This document shows, in pieces, positions 56,645-64,000 of a stretch of 64,000 bases of DNA (the stretch's first letter is position 1; every line of letters starts with the position of its first letter). Location of the stretch: contig JAPLQE010000043.1 of the NCBI GenBank assembly GCA_026399835.1, positions 1-64,000 on the forward strand. Reading direction: 5' to 3'. The stretch is from Burkholderiales bacterium. GTDB lineage: Bacteria > Pseudomonadota > Gammaproteobacteria > Burkholderiales > Burkholderiaceae_E. Made by a program: the position numbers and the translations under genes. The notes below the pieces were generated by a model that saw nothing but the letters and a program-made list of their open reading frames with translations, made no database searches and was not told where the DNA came from.

Positions 56645-57742
56645 ATGAACGTTCTCGAACGCTACACCGAGCACCTCGCGCAGCGCGGCTACACCGAGGA
56701 TGCGGCGCAGCGCGCGGCGGTCGAGCGGCTGCAGGCGATGCACGACGAGTGGGTGGCCTACAAGGCGCGCCGCTCGAACCGCCTCAAGAAGCTGATCAAC
56801 CATCCGAGCGTGCCGCGCGGCGTGTGGCTCTGGGGCGGGGTGGGGCGCGGCAAGAGCTTCCTGATGGACGTGTTCTACGAGACCGTCCCGCTGGTGCGCA
56901 AGACGCGCGTGCACTTCCACGAGTTCATGCGGGCGGTGCACCGGGAGCTGCGCGAGATCAGGCAGGAGGCCGATCCGCTCGACGAGGTGGCGCGCCGCAT
57001 CGCGCGCCGCTACCGGCTGATCTGCTTCGACGAGTTCCACGTCTCCGACATCGCCGACGCGATGATCCTCGAGCGGCTGCTGCACGGGCTGTTCGACAAC
57101 GGCGTGGCCTTCGTGATGACCTCCAACTACCGTCCGGACGACCTGTACCCCGACGGCCTGCACCGCGAGAGCATCCTGCCGGCGATCGCGCTGCTCAAGG
57201 CGCACCTGGATGTGGTCAACGTCGACGCCGGCGTCGACTACCGGCGCCAGACGATGGCACAGGTGCCGGCCTACCTGGTGCCGTCCGGACCCGAGGCCGA
57301 CGCCAAGCTCGCCGCGGCCTTCGCGCAGGTGGCCGAGGTGTCGGACGAGGACCCGAAGCTGCGGATCGAGCACCGCGACATCGTCGCGAAGCGGCGGGCG
57401 GGCGGCGTGGTCTGGTTCGACTTCGCGACGCTGTGCGGTGGTCCCCGCTCGCAGCTCGACTACCTCGAGATCGCGACCCGCTTCCACACCGTGATCCTGT
57501 CGGGCGTCCCGGCGATGAACGCGGCGATGTCGTCCGAGGCCCGGCGCTTCACCTGGCTGGTCGACGTGTTCTACGACCAGAAGGTCAAGCTGCTGATCTC
57601 GGCCGAATGTCCGGCGGAACGCCTCTACACCACCGGCGCGATGGCGCACGAGTTCGTCCGGACTGCCAGCCGCCTGGTCGAGATGCAGTCCCGCGAGTAC
57701 CTCGAGGCGCCCCGTCGGGGCGTGGCCGAGAAGCTCGTCTGA
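56645..57742 (+). CDS. zapE: Cell division ATPase ZapE / AFG1 family
   Basis: A 365-residue P-loop ATPase. Walker A is GGVGRGKSFLMDVFY at about residue 64, Walker B is LICFDEFHVSDIADAMILER, and later come TSNYRPDDLYPDGLHR and the arginine-finger region. ZapE acts at the division septum of gammaproteobacteria under stress; mitochondrial AFG1 is involved in respiratory-complex turnover. Its steady linkage to the odh operon in Burkholderiales makes a respiratory or quality-control role possible. Starts 61 bases after lpd. Confidence 0.93.
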   Translation: MNVLERYTEHLAQRGYTEDAAQRAAVERLQAMHDEWVAYKARRSNRLKKLINHPSVPRGVWLWGGVGRGKSFLMDVFYETVPLVRKTRVHFHEFMRAVHRELREIRQEADPLDEVARRIARRYRLICFDEFHVSDIADAMILERLLHGLFDNGVAFVMTSNYRPDDLYPDGLHRESILPAIALLKAHLDVVNVDAGVDYRRQTMAQVPAYLVPSGPEADAKLAAAFAQVAEVSDEDPKLRIEHRDIVAKRRAGGVVWFDFATLCGGPRSQLDYLEIATRFHTVILSGVPAMNAAMSSEARRFTWLVDVFYDQKVKLLISAECPAERLYTTGAMAHEFVRTASRLVEMQSREYLEAPRRGVAEKLV

Positions 57743-57801
57743 GCGACCGGCGGGCTCGGCGGGGCCGCTGTGCCACAATCGCCCGCGATGGAGGACGCCT
57801 C

Positions 57802-59217
57802 GTGGGATCGAACCCGGAAGACCAGCGCCCCGAGCCGTTCGCCTCGGCGTTGCGCGGCGCGCTCGCGCGGCTGAACCGCGGGCTGGTCGGGCGCGACGAG
57901 CAGGCGCGCTGCCTGCTGCTGGCAGCGCTGTGCGGCGAGCACGTGCTGCTGATCGGACCGCCCGGCACCGCCAAGAGCGAGCTCGCGCGGCGACTGCGCA
58001 GCCTGGTGGGCGGGCGCTACTTCGAGCGGCTGCTCACCCGCTTCACCGTGCCGGAGGAACTCTTCGGGCCGCTGTCGCTGGCCGCCCTCGACGAGGGCCG
58101 TTACCTGCGCGAGATCGACGGCTACCTTCCCACCGCCAAGGTGGCCTTCCTCGACGAGGTCTTCAAGGCGAACTCGGCGATCCTCAATGCGCTGCTGACG
58201 CTGCTCAACGAGCGCGCCTTCGACCAGGGCGCCGATCGCATCGACGTGCCGCTCGCCACGCTCGTGGCGGCCAGCAACGAGGTGCCGGGCGACGACTCGC
58301 TGAAGGCCTTCCTGGATCGGTTCCTGTTCCGCTGCGCCGTCGGGCCGGTCGGCGACGATGCGTTCGAGGCGCTGCTGCGCAGTGCCGATGCGGCGGACGC
58401 CGCTCCGGACACCGACGATGACGGGGCGGGCGGCGGCCTGCTGTCCGCGGACCTGCTGGCCCGGCTCGAGGCGGCTTCGCGCGCGGTGGTGCTGCCGGCG
58501 TCGATCGTGGCCGCGCTGAGCGCCTTGCGCGCCGTGATGGTCGACGCTGCGCTCGAGGTGTCCGACCGGCGCTGGGTGCAGGCCGTGCACGTCCTCCGGG
58601 TGGCCGCAGCCACGCACGGGCGGGCACAGGTCGCCGAGGCGGACCTGTGGCTGATGCGCTGGCTGCTGGCGACCGATGCGGGGCAGGCGCAGCGCATCGA
58701 GGCCTGGGTCGCCGAGCGGCTCGGCGGCGCCCGGGCGCTCGAGCCGGTGCGGCTCGCGCGCGTCGCGCAGGCCTGGGACAAGCAGCTCGAGATCGAGGTG
58801 ACCGCCACCGAACTGGCCTTCGACGACAGCGGCAAGCTCGCGCTCGCGCGCGGCCTGGGCGGCGCGGACGCGGGCACGATGTCCGATGCGGCGCCGCGGA
58901 TGTCGGCGTTCAGCCGGCGCCGCCGCTTCGGCGCGAGCCACGTGGGCGCGCGGATCGCCCAGCTCGACGCACTGCTCGCCGAGGTCGACGCCTGGATCGC
59001 GGGGGCTCGGGCGCACCGCGACGCCATCGGCAGCGATCTGAGCGACAACCTCTGGATCCTGCCCGCGTTCGCCGGACAGGTGCTCGGGCGGCTTGCCCAG
59101 GGCGAGCATGCGATGCACCGGCTGCGCGCAATGCTCGAGGGCACCCGCGCGGCCTTCGCCGAACTGCCGCTCGCCGAGACCGACGATGGCCGGATCCCCG
59201 AACCCGTTTCGGCCTGA
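57802..59217 (+). CDS. MoxR-type AAA+ ATPase (RavA-like)
   Basis: A 471-residue AAA+ ATPase. Walker A is GPPGTAKSELARRLR (about residue 53), Walker B is VAFLDEVFKANSAILNALL, sensor 1 is AASNEVPGDD, with the arginine finger in FLDRFLFRCAV. The C-terminal 180 residues are helical. The family pairs with VWA proteins and acts as a chaperone for metal or cofactor insertion; RavA-ViaA affects respiratory complexes. GTG 57802 is preceded by GGAGG. The VWA partner gene overlaps its end by 32 bases. Confidence 0.88.
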   Translation: MGSNPEDQRPEPFASALRGALARLNRGLVGRDEQARCLLLAALCGEHVLLIGPPGTAKSELARRLRSLVGGRYFERLLTRFTVPEELFGPLSLAALDEGRYLREIDGYLPTAKVAFLDEVFKANSAILNALLTLLNERAFDQGADRIDVPLATLVAASNEVPGDDSLKAFLDRFLFRCAVGPVGDDAFEALLRSADAADAAPDTDDDGAGGGLLSADLLARLEAASRAVVLPASIVAALSALRAVMVDAALEVSDRRWVQAVHVLRVAAATHGRAQVAEADLWLMRWLLATDAGQAQRIEAWVAERLGGARALEPVRLARVAQAWDKQLEIEVTATELAFDDSGKLALARGLGGADAGTMSDAAPRMSAFSRRRRFGASHVGARIAQLDALLAEVDAWIAGARAHRDAIGSDLSDNLWILPAFAGQVLGRLAQGEHAMHRLRAMLEGTRAAFAELPLAETDDGRIPEPVSA

Positions 59218-60751
59218 CGCGCTCGAAGCGCGCCTGGCGCCGCTCGACATGCTGCCGCGTACGCTGTGGCTGTCGGCGATCGTCAACAACGAGGGCGATC
59301 CGTTCGAGCGCCTGGCCTGGGTGGCGCGGGCGCGTGATCGGCTGCTCGCGGGCGAGTCGCCGTTCGCCGATGCGCTCGCGCAGCCGTGGCCGCTCGATGT
59401 GGCGAACGCCTTCGCACCGGTGCTCGAGCGCCTGGACCTCGCCGCGCTGTCGCGCGGGCAGCCCGCAGTCGCCGAGCAGGTGATCCGCTCGCTGCTGTGG
59501 CATGTCGACCAGGTCGCGACGCTGTCGGGGGCCATGCCCCGGCAGGCCGCCCTCGGGCGGATCGCCGAGGCGTACGCGGCCGAGTGGCTCGAGCGGGGCG
59601 CGGCCCTGCACGAGGTGATGCGGCTCGTCGAGTCGCTCGACGGCGTGGCCAGCTTCGCACGATGGAGCGAACTGCGGGGGCTGCTGCATTCGGAGTCCTG
59701 GCAGCAGATCCTCGAGGCACGCGAGCTGCTCGAACGCATGCCGCAGCTCGCGGCCCTGATCCGGGGTCTCGGGCGCGCCCGGCCGCGCGAGGACGAGACG
59801 CTCGCCTTCGACGACTCGACGGGCGGCGACGGGCCGCCGCAGTGGGTGCGGCGCGTGAGCGAGCTCGAGCTGCCGGGTACGCCGGTCGAGGTCGAAGGGG
59901 TGCGCCGATCGGGCGATCCGGCACGGATGCTGCCCATCGAGGCGGTGTGGCGCTCGAGGCGTCTCGACCCGATCCGGGCCAGGCGGCTGCGCCGGCTGTT
60001 CGCCGCGCGCCTGGCCGAGCAGTCGCTGCTCGCCTGGCAGCATCGTGACCGATGGGAGCAGCCCGCCTGGGTGCCCGAGCCCGGCAGCCGGCGGCTGCCG
60101 CGTCCGGTTCGCCGGCCGGTGCTCGAGGCCGGTCCGATCGTGGTCTGCGTCGACACCTCGGCATCGATGTCGGGCGGCCCCGAGCGGGTGGCCAAGGCGA
60201 TCGTCGTGCAGGTGCTGCGGACCGCCGCCGCCGAGCGCCGGCGCTGCCACGTCTATGCGTTCGGCGGTGCGGGCGAGGTGGTCGAATGCGAGCTGTCGTC
60301 CGACCTTGACGGCCTGCAGCGGCTTGCCGCGTTCGTCGCCGCGAGCTTCCACGGCGGCACCGACGTCGTCGAGCCGATCGAGCGCGCGCTCGGCCGCATC
60401 CGCGAGGCCGGCTGGCGGCAGGCGGACCTGCTGATCGCATCCGATGGCGAGTTCGGTCCCACCGCCGAGACCGTGGCCTCGGTCCAGGCCGCCCGAGAGA
60501 GCCTCGGGCTGCGGGTGCAGGGCGTGCTGATCGGGGACCGCGAGACCAAGGGGATGCGCTCCATCGTCGACGATACCTTCTGGGTGCGCGACTGGCGCCG
60601 CTACGGCGGCCGGCACGGGCAGGTCGACGCACCGGTCCACGACCGCAATCTCACCGGCCTGTTCTTCCCGAACATCGCGGCCGCGCCCGGCACGGGCGTG
60701 CCGCTGCCCGGCATGCGGCCTGGCGTCGCGACGGGTGACGGGCATGGCTGA
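59186..60751 (+). CDS. VWA-domain protein partner of the MoxR ATPase (ViaA-like)
   Basis: A 521-residue protein. The N-terminal 320 residues are helical and Arg-rich, as in ViaA. The C-terminal von Willebrand A domain has the full MIDAS: D-x-S-x-S in IVVCVDTSASMSGGPERVAK, the Thr region in SFHGGTDVVEPIERAL, and LLIASDGEFGPTAETV. The ATG at 59186 lies within the end of the MoxR gene, showing translational coupling. Cytoplasmic, no signal peptide. Confidence 0.87.
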   Translation: MAGSPNPFRPDALEARLAPLDMLPRTLWLSAIVNNEGDPFERLAWVARARDRLLAGESPFADALAQPWPLDVANAFAPVLERLDLAALSRGQPAVAEQVIRSLLWHVDQVATLSGAMPRQAALGRIAEAYAAEWLERGAALHEVMRLVESLDGVASFARWSELRGLLHSESWQQILEARELLERMPQLAALIRGLGRARPREDETLAFDDSTGGDGPPQWVRRVSELELPGTPVEVEGVRRSGDPARMLPIEAVWRSRRLDPIRARRLRRLFAARLAEQSLLAWQHRDRWEQPAWVPEPGSRRLPRPVRRPVLEAGPIVVCVDTSASMSGGPERVAKAIVVQVLRTAAAERRRCHVYAFGGAGEVVECELSSDLDGLQRLAAFVAASFHGGTDVVEPIERALGRIREAGWRQADLLIASDGEFGPTAETVASVQAARESLGLRVQGVLIGDRETKGMRSIVDDTFWVRDWRRYGGRHGQVDAPVHDRNLTGLFFPNIAAAPGTGVPLPGMRPGVATGDGHG

Positions 60752-61640
60752 ACGCCGCCTGCGCGCCGCCCTTGCGCTCGCCGCGCTGATGGCCGCGCTG
60801 CTCGTCCCCGACCAGGTGGCCCGTGCGCAGGGCGAGGGCAGCCTCGAACCTGAGCACGCCGCGGCGCCCGCACGCGATGAACCGCCCCGCATCGAGCCGC
60901 GGCGCGTGCTGGCTTCGGTCGATCCGGAGCGCGAGATGAGCCCCGACGAGGCCCGGGCCTTGCAGGCCGCGGTGCGCGAGGCGAGGGAGGACACGGGAGA
61001 CGCGTTGCTGCGCGAGCGCATCGCCTGCTATCGGCGCTTCTTCGTCACCCACTGCCTGGCCGACGTCGGACAACGCGAGCGGCTGGTGCGAGCGCGGCTC
61101 GACCGGCTGGAGGTCGCAGCGAATCGGACGCTGCGCGAGCATTCGGCGCTGGAGCTGAATGCACGGACTGCGACTGAACTCGAGCGCCGCGAGGCGGCCG
61201 AGCCGGACGATTCGGCCAGGCGCGACGAGAACCGGCGTGCCTACGAGTCCCGCCAGGCGGCCGCCGAGCTCGAGCAGGCACGGCGCGAGGCGCAGGCCCC
61301 GGATCTCGCTCGCCAGGCAGAGGCCAACCGCAGCGAGCGCGCGCGCCGCGATGCCGAGGCCGCCGCCCGGCGGCGGGACGCCGAGACGCGTTCGCGGCAG
61401 GACGCGCCGAACGCCGCGGCGCGGGCCCGCGCCCTCGAGGCGCGGCGCCTGGAGCGCGAGGCGGGCGAGGCCCGCGAGCAGCTGCGGCGCGAGTCGCGCA
61501 AGGCCGATCGCGAACGTCGCGAGCAGGAGGCCCGCAAGCGCGGCGAGTCGCCCCGTTCCGTCCGTCCCGGGCGTCCGCCTCAGGAGGCCGCGGCGCCGAA
61601 GGCGCCGGACGGGGCGGGTGCGCCCTCTGCGCCGCGCTGA
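60744..61640 (+). CDS. Exported Arg/Glu/Ala-rich coiled-coil protein, unknown function
   Basis: A 298-residue protein with a signal peptide (LALAALMAALLVPDQVARAQ). The mature part begins with an acidic/Pro segment, has one two-cysteine motif (RIACYRRFFVTHCLADVGQR) that could form a disulfide, then about 150 residues of charged heptad-like coiled coil (QARREAQAPDLARQAEANRS and similar). A basic Pro tail ends it. The start overlaps the VWA gene by eight bases. The C-x10-C 'YRRFFVTHCL' segment resembles a conserved part of unnamed betaproteobacterial proteins; no function is known. Confidence 0.7.
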   Translation: MAERRLRAALALAALMAALLVPDQVARAQGEGSLEPEHAAAPARDEPPRIEPRRVLASVDPEREMSPDEARALQAAVREAREDTGDALLRERIACYRRFFVTHCLADVGQRERLVRARLDRLEVAANRTLREHSALELNARTATELERREAAEPDDSARRDENRRAYESRQAAAELEQARREAQAPDLARQAEANRSERARRDAEAAARRRDAETRSRQDAPNAAARARALEARRLEREAGEAREQLRRESRKADRERREQEARKRGESPRSVRPGRPPQEAAAPKAPDGAGAPSAPR

Positions 61641-61662
61641 GGCGGGTCGGGCTGACGGCGGG

Positions 61663-62439
61663 TCAGACCAGGATCGCCTGATCGAGCCGGAGCAGCACCA
61701 TCGAGCAGTTGTCGCCGCGACCCCGGGCCCGATCCCGTGCCAGGTCGATCAGCGATTCGAGCACGGCGCGCGGCGCGTCGGACTCGACCGCGCCGGCGAT
61801 CTCCTCGTCCGAGAGGTCGCGCCAGGCGCCGTCGGAGCAGAGCAGGAACGCGTCACCGACCCGCGGCTCCCGGATGCCCGAGACGGTGGGGCAGGGCACC
61901 CGGCTGCCGCCGAGCGCCTGGGTCAGGCGTCCGGCCGACGGATGCAGCCGTGCGAGCTCGGCGCTCAGCCGGCCCTCCCGGCGCAGCTGCTCGCCGTAGG
62001 TGTCGTCGAGGCTGCGATGCACGACCTGCCCGTCGCGCACATGGTAGACGCGGCTGTCGCCGATGTGGCACCAGTCGACGCGGTTCGGCTGCACCAGCAC
62101 CGCGGCGAGGGTCGAGTGGGGCTCGAGGGCCGCCGTGATCCCGGCGAGCTGGAGCACCACGTGCACCTCGGCGACCAGATCCTCGAAGAAGCGGTCGGCC
62201 GGATCATCCGGGCCGTGCGCATCGAACAGCAGCTGGGCCGTGCTCATCACCTGCTCGGACGCCAGCGAGCCACCGGCCCGTCCGCCCACGCCATCGGCGA
62301 GCAGGCCGAGCACGCAGCGCGGCGCGCGACGTCCGCGCAGGATCGCGACGCGGTCCTGCTGCTCGGGGCGGTCGCCGCGATCCTGTGCGGCACAAGCGGC
62401 GATCGAGAAGACGTGCGGACTCTCTTGGACGGGGGTCAT
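61663..62439 (-). CDS. PP2C-type Ser/Thr protein phosphatase
   Basis: A 258-residue soluble metal-dependent phosphatase. Motifs: AAQDRGDRPEQQDRVAIL (motif 1), LLADGVGGRAGGSLASE with the metal-binding Asp-Gly, VDWCHIGDSRVYHVRDGQ, FLLCSDGAWRDLSDEEI and RGRGDNCSMVLL. All metal ligands appear present, so it should be active. Start ATG 62439 was taken at the first family-like residue; the frame is open to 62532. No Ser/Thr kinase gene is adjacent in the window. Confidence 0.9.
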   Translation of the reverse strand: MTPVQESPHVFSIAACAAQDRGDRPEQQDRVAILRGRRAPRCVLGLLADGVGGRAGGSLASEQVMSTAQLLFDAHGPDDPADRFFEDLVAEVHVVLQLAGITAALEPHSTLAAVLVQPNRVDWCHIGDSRVYHVRDGQVVHRSLDDTYGEQLRREGRLSAELARLHPSAGRLTQALGGSRVPCPTVSGIREPRVGDAFLLCSDGAWRDLSDEEIAGAVESDAPRAVLESLIDLARDRARGRGDNCSMVLLRLDQAILV

Positions 62440-62513
62440 GGTGCGGCTTATGATTCCACCCCCGCCCTGGGACGGGAACGACCACTCATCGGCACGAATC
62501 GAGACCGTCACGC

Positions 62514-62714
62514 ATGCAAGATCCGGAGGCACTGAAACGCAGGATCGCCGAGCTCCAGAACGAGCACCGTGGGCTGGATGCCACGATCGCCGGACTGGGC
62601 GGAGCCCTCCCGCTGGACGAGATGCAGATCCGGCGGCTGAAGAAGCGCAAGCTCCAGATCAAGGACACGATCGTCCTGCTGCAGATGCAGCTGACGCCGG
62701 ACGTCCCGGCGTGA
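62514..62714 (+). CDS. YdcH/DUF465 family small coiled-coil protein
   Basis: A 66-residue protein: EALKRRIAELQNEHRGLDAT, then a loop, then LDEMQIRRLKKRKLQIKDTI, a helical hairpin typical of the DUF465/YdcH family. The function is unknown. Its stop overlaps the GTG start of the helicase gene (GTGA), so they are translated together. It is divergent from the phosphatase, with a 74-base shared upstream region. Confidence 0.85.
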   Translation: MQDPEALKRRIAELQNEHRGLDATIAGLGGALPLDEMQIRRLKKRKLQIKDTIVLLQMQLTPDVPA

Positions 62715-64000
62715 TCGGGGACGCGAACCCGCTCGGCGCCGTCGACCCGGACCTGCCCGAAGCCGCTCGGACCGCGCTCGCCGAGGGCGGCCCGCTGGCG
62801 CGGGCGATGCCCGGATTCCGGCCACGTGCCGGCCAGCAGGCGCTGGCCGCGAGCATCGGCCGTGCGGTCGCCGAGCGTGGCACGCTGGTGGCCGAGGCCG
62901 GCACCGGTACCGGCAAGACCTACGCCTATCTCGTCCCGCTGCTGCTGGCAGGCGGCAAGGCGATGATCTCGACCGGCACCCGCCATCTGCAGGACCAGCT
63001 GCATGCGCGCGACCTGCCGGTGGTGCGGGCGGCGCTCGGTGCGGGGCTGCAGACCGCGCTGCTCAAGGGCCGCGCCAACTACGTCTGCCATCACCACCTC
63101 GAGCGTCATCTCGCCGACGGGCGGTTCCCGGACCCGGGTACGCCGCTGAAGCTGCGACGCATCCACCGGTTCGCCGGCGTGAGCGCGAGCGGCGACCGGG
63201 CCGAGTGCACCGACCTGCCCGAGGACGACCCCGCCTGGGGCTACGCGACCTCGAGCCGCGAGAACTGCCTCGGCCAGGACTGCCCCGAGCTGTCGCGGTG
63301 TTTCGTCGTGCGAGCCCGGCGCGAGGCGATGAACGCCGACCTGGTGGTGGTGAACCACCACCTCTTCTGCGCCGATCTGGCGCTGCGCGAGGACTCCCTC
63401 GGCGAGCTGCTGCCGACCGCGGACGCGGTGGTCTTCGACGAGGCCCACCAGCTGCCCGAGGCGGCCACCGAGTTCTTCGGCGAAGCGGTGTCGACGCGCC
63501 AGCTCTTCGAGCTCGCCCGGGACCTGGTCCGTGCCGGCGTGGTCCAGGCGCCGGACGGCGCGGACTGGCGCGCACTCGCCGACCGCCTCGAGCATGCGAG
63601 CCGCGAGCTGCGCCTGGCCTTCGAGGGTGGCGAGGACCGCGGCCGCGCGCTGCGGGGCGCAGCGCGCGGCGCGGTCTCGCGGCGCTGGACGGCCGAGCAG
63701 CTGCGCGCATTGCCCGAGCTCGAGGACACGCTCGATGCGGTCCTCGCGGACCTGGTCTCGGTCTCGGCGATCGTCGCGGTGAACGCCGGTCGCGGTCCGG
63801 ACCTCGACCGCTGCGGGCTGCGTGCGACCGAGATCGGCGAGCGGCTGCAGCGCTGGAACGCCGCGCTCGCTGCGGACGAGCGGGGCGGGCGTCCCGCGCC
63901 GCGCGCCCTGGACGTCGACGAGAACGACGGCGTGATCGTGATCGAGCCCGAGGGGGCCGCCCCGCCGGCGCCCGGCGCGGACGACCCGGCGGTCGTCTGG
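62711..64000 (+). CDS. DinG/YoaA-type ATP-dependent DNA helicase, 5' part (runs off the window)
   Basis: The first 430 codons of an XPD-like superfamily 2 helicase; the frame is open to the last base. The Q-like region FRPRAGQQALAASIGRAVAE leads to Walker A EAGTGTGKTYAYLVPLLL, then STGTRHLQDQL. Cysteines in ANYVCHHHLERH, AECTDLPEDD and ENCLGQDCPELSRC form the [4Fe-4S] cluster domain. VVNHHLFCADLAL and the DEAH box VVFDEAHQLPE follow. YoaA/DinG helicases unwind forked or R-loop DNA in repair. GTG 62711 overlaps the YdcH stop. The C-terminal motor domain is outside. Confidence 0.92.
   Translation, partial: MIGDANPLGAVDPDLPEAARTALAEGGPLARAMPGFRPRAGQQALAASIGRAVAERGTLVAEAGTGTGKTYAYLVPLLLAGGKAMISTGTRHLQDQLHARDLPVVRAALGAGLQTALLKGRANYVCHHHLERHLADGRFPDPGTPLKLRRIHRFAGVSASGDRAECTDLPEDDPAWGYATSSRENCLGQDCPELSRCFVVRARREAMNADLVVVNHHLFCADLALREDSLGELLPTADAVVFDEAHQLPEAATEFFGEAVSTRQLFELARDLVRAGVVQAPDGADWRALADRLEHASRELRLAFEGGEDRGRALRGAARGAVSRRWTAEQLRALPELEDTLDAVLADLVSVSAIVAVNAGRGPDLDRCGLRATEIGERLQRWNAALAADERGGRPAPRALDVDENDGVIVIEPEGAAPPAPGADDPAVVW

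Overview
The window is about 64 kb of very GC-rich, densely coded DNA from a betaproteobacterium, almost certainly of the order Burkholderiales. The grounds are the gene order thrS-infC-rpmI-rplT-pheS-pheT-ihfA-merR-tRNA-Pro, the tricarboxylic acid (TCA) cluster acnA/mdh/gntR/sdhCDAB-sdhE/gltA/odhA-odhB-lpd/zapE, a structured RNA leader before odhA where the Burkholderiales 'sucA motif' is known to sit, and DUF1631/DUF3617-type proteins. No rRNA, CRISPR array, prophage or replication origin was seen.

Layout. 1-370: the end of an IS3-type insertion sequence that has cut a HigB/RelE-like toxin gene; the toxin's palindromic operator survives. 700-7,840: a peptide-type ABC importer (binding protein, two permeases, two ATPases) plus an AMI1-type amidase, behind a GG-N10-GC sigma-54 promoter and an NtrC-like dyad, so probably a nitrogen-scavenging operon. 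7,886-8,230: a small acidic protein of unknown function with tandem dyads upstream. 8,390-12,151 (minus): a MipA-like outer-membrane protein, a 2-methylfumaryl-CoA isomerase-type CoA transferase and a methylsuccinyl-CoA dehydrogenase, a C5 branched-chain acyl-CoA module. 12,296-18,630: a DUF1631 protein, a divergent Fur-box-controlled iron ABC transporter without a binding protein, and diacylglycerol kinase.

18,760-27,050: the translation cluster between tRNA-Val(GAC) and tRNA-Pro(GGG), with a non-canonical ATA start for infC and AT-rich promoter-like islands inside thrS and pheT. 27,156-29,916: an MFS transporter with a GGCCGG repeat and a lone tyrosine integrase lacking two catalytic residues. 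30,237-35,593: an ArsS-type radical SAM operon with a membrane-flavoprotein fusion, a DUF547 protein and two small glycosyltransferases.

35,667-57,742: a MASE1/degenerate GGDEF/EAL protein, then the TCA block. acnA, two periplasmic proteins and mdh are on the minus strand. gntR, sdhCDAB, sdhE, gltA, odhA, odhB, lpd and zapE are on the plus strand, interrupted by a minus-strand PAS-ATPase that lacks a phosphoacceptor domain. Aconitase, citrate synthase, 2-oxoglutarate dehydrogenase, succinate dehydrogenase and malate dehydrogenase are all present; isocitrate dehydrogenase, succinyl-CoA synthetase and fumarase are not in the window. 57,802-64,000: a MoxR ATPase/VWA pair, a coiled-coil periplasmic protein, a PP2C phosphatase, a YdcH-like peptide and the 5' part of a DinG-type helicase that runs off the end.

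Many start codons were chosen by reading ribosome-binding sites and overlaps by eye. Family names come from recognised motifs, not from database searches.
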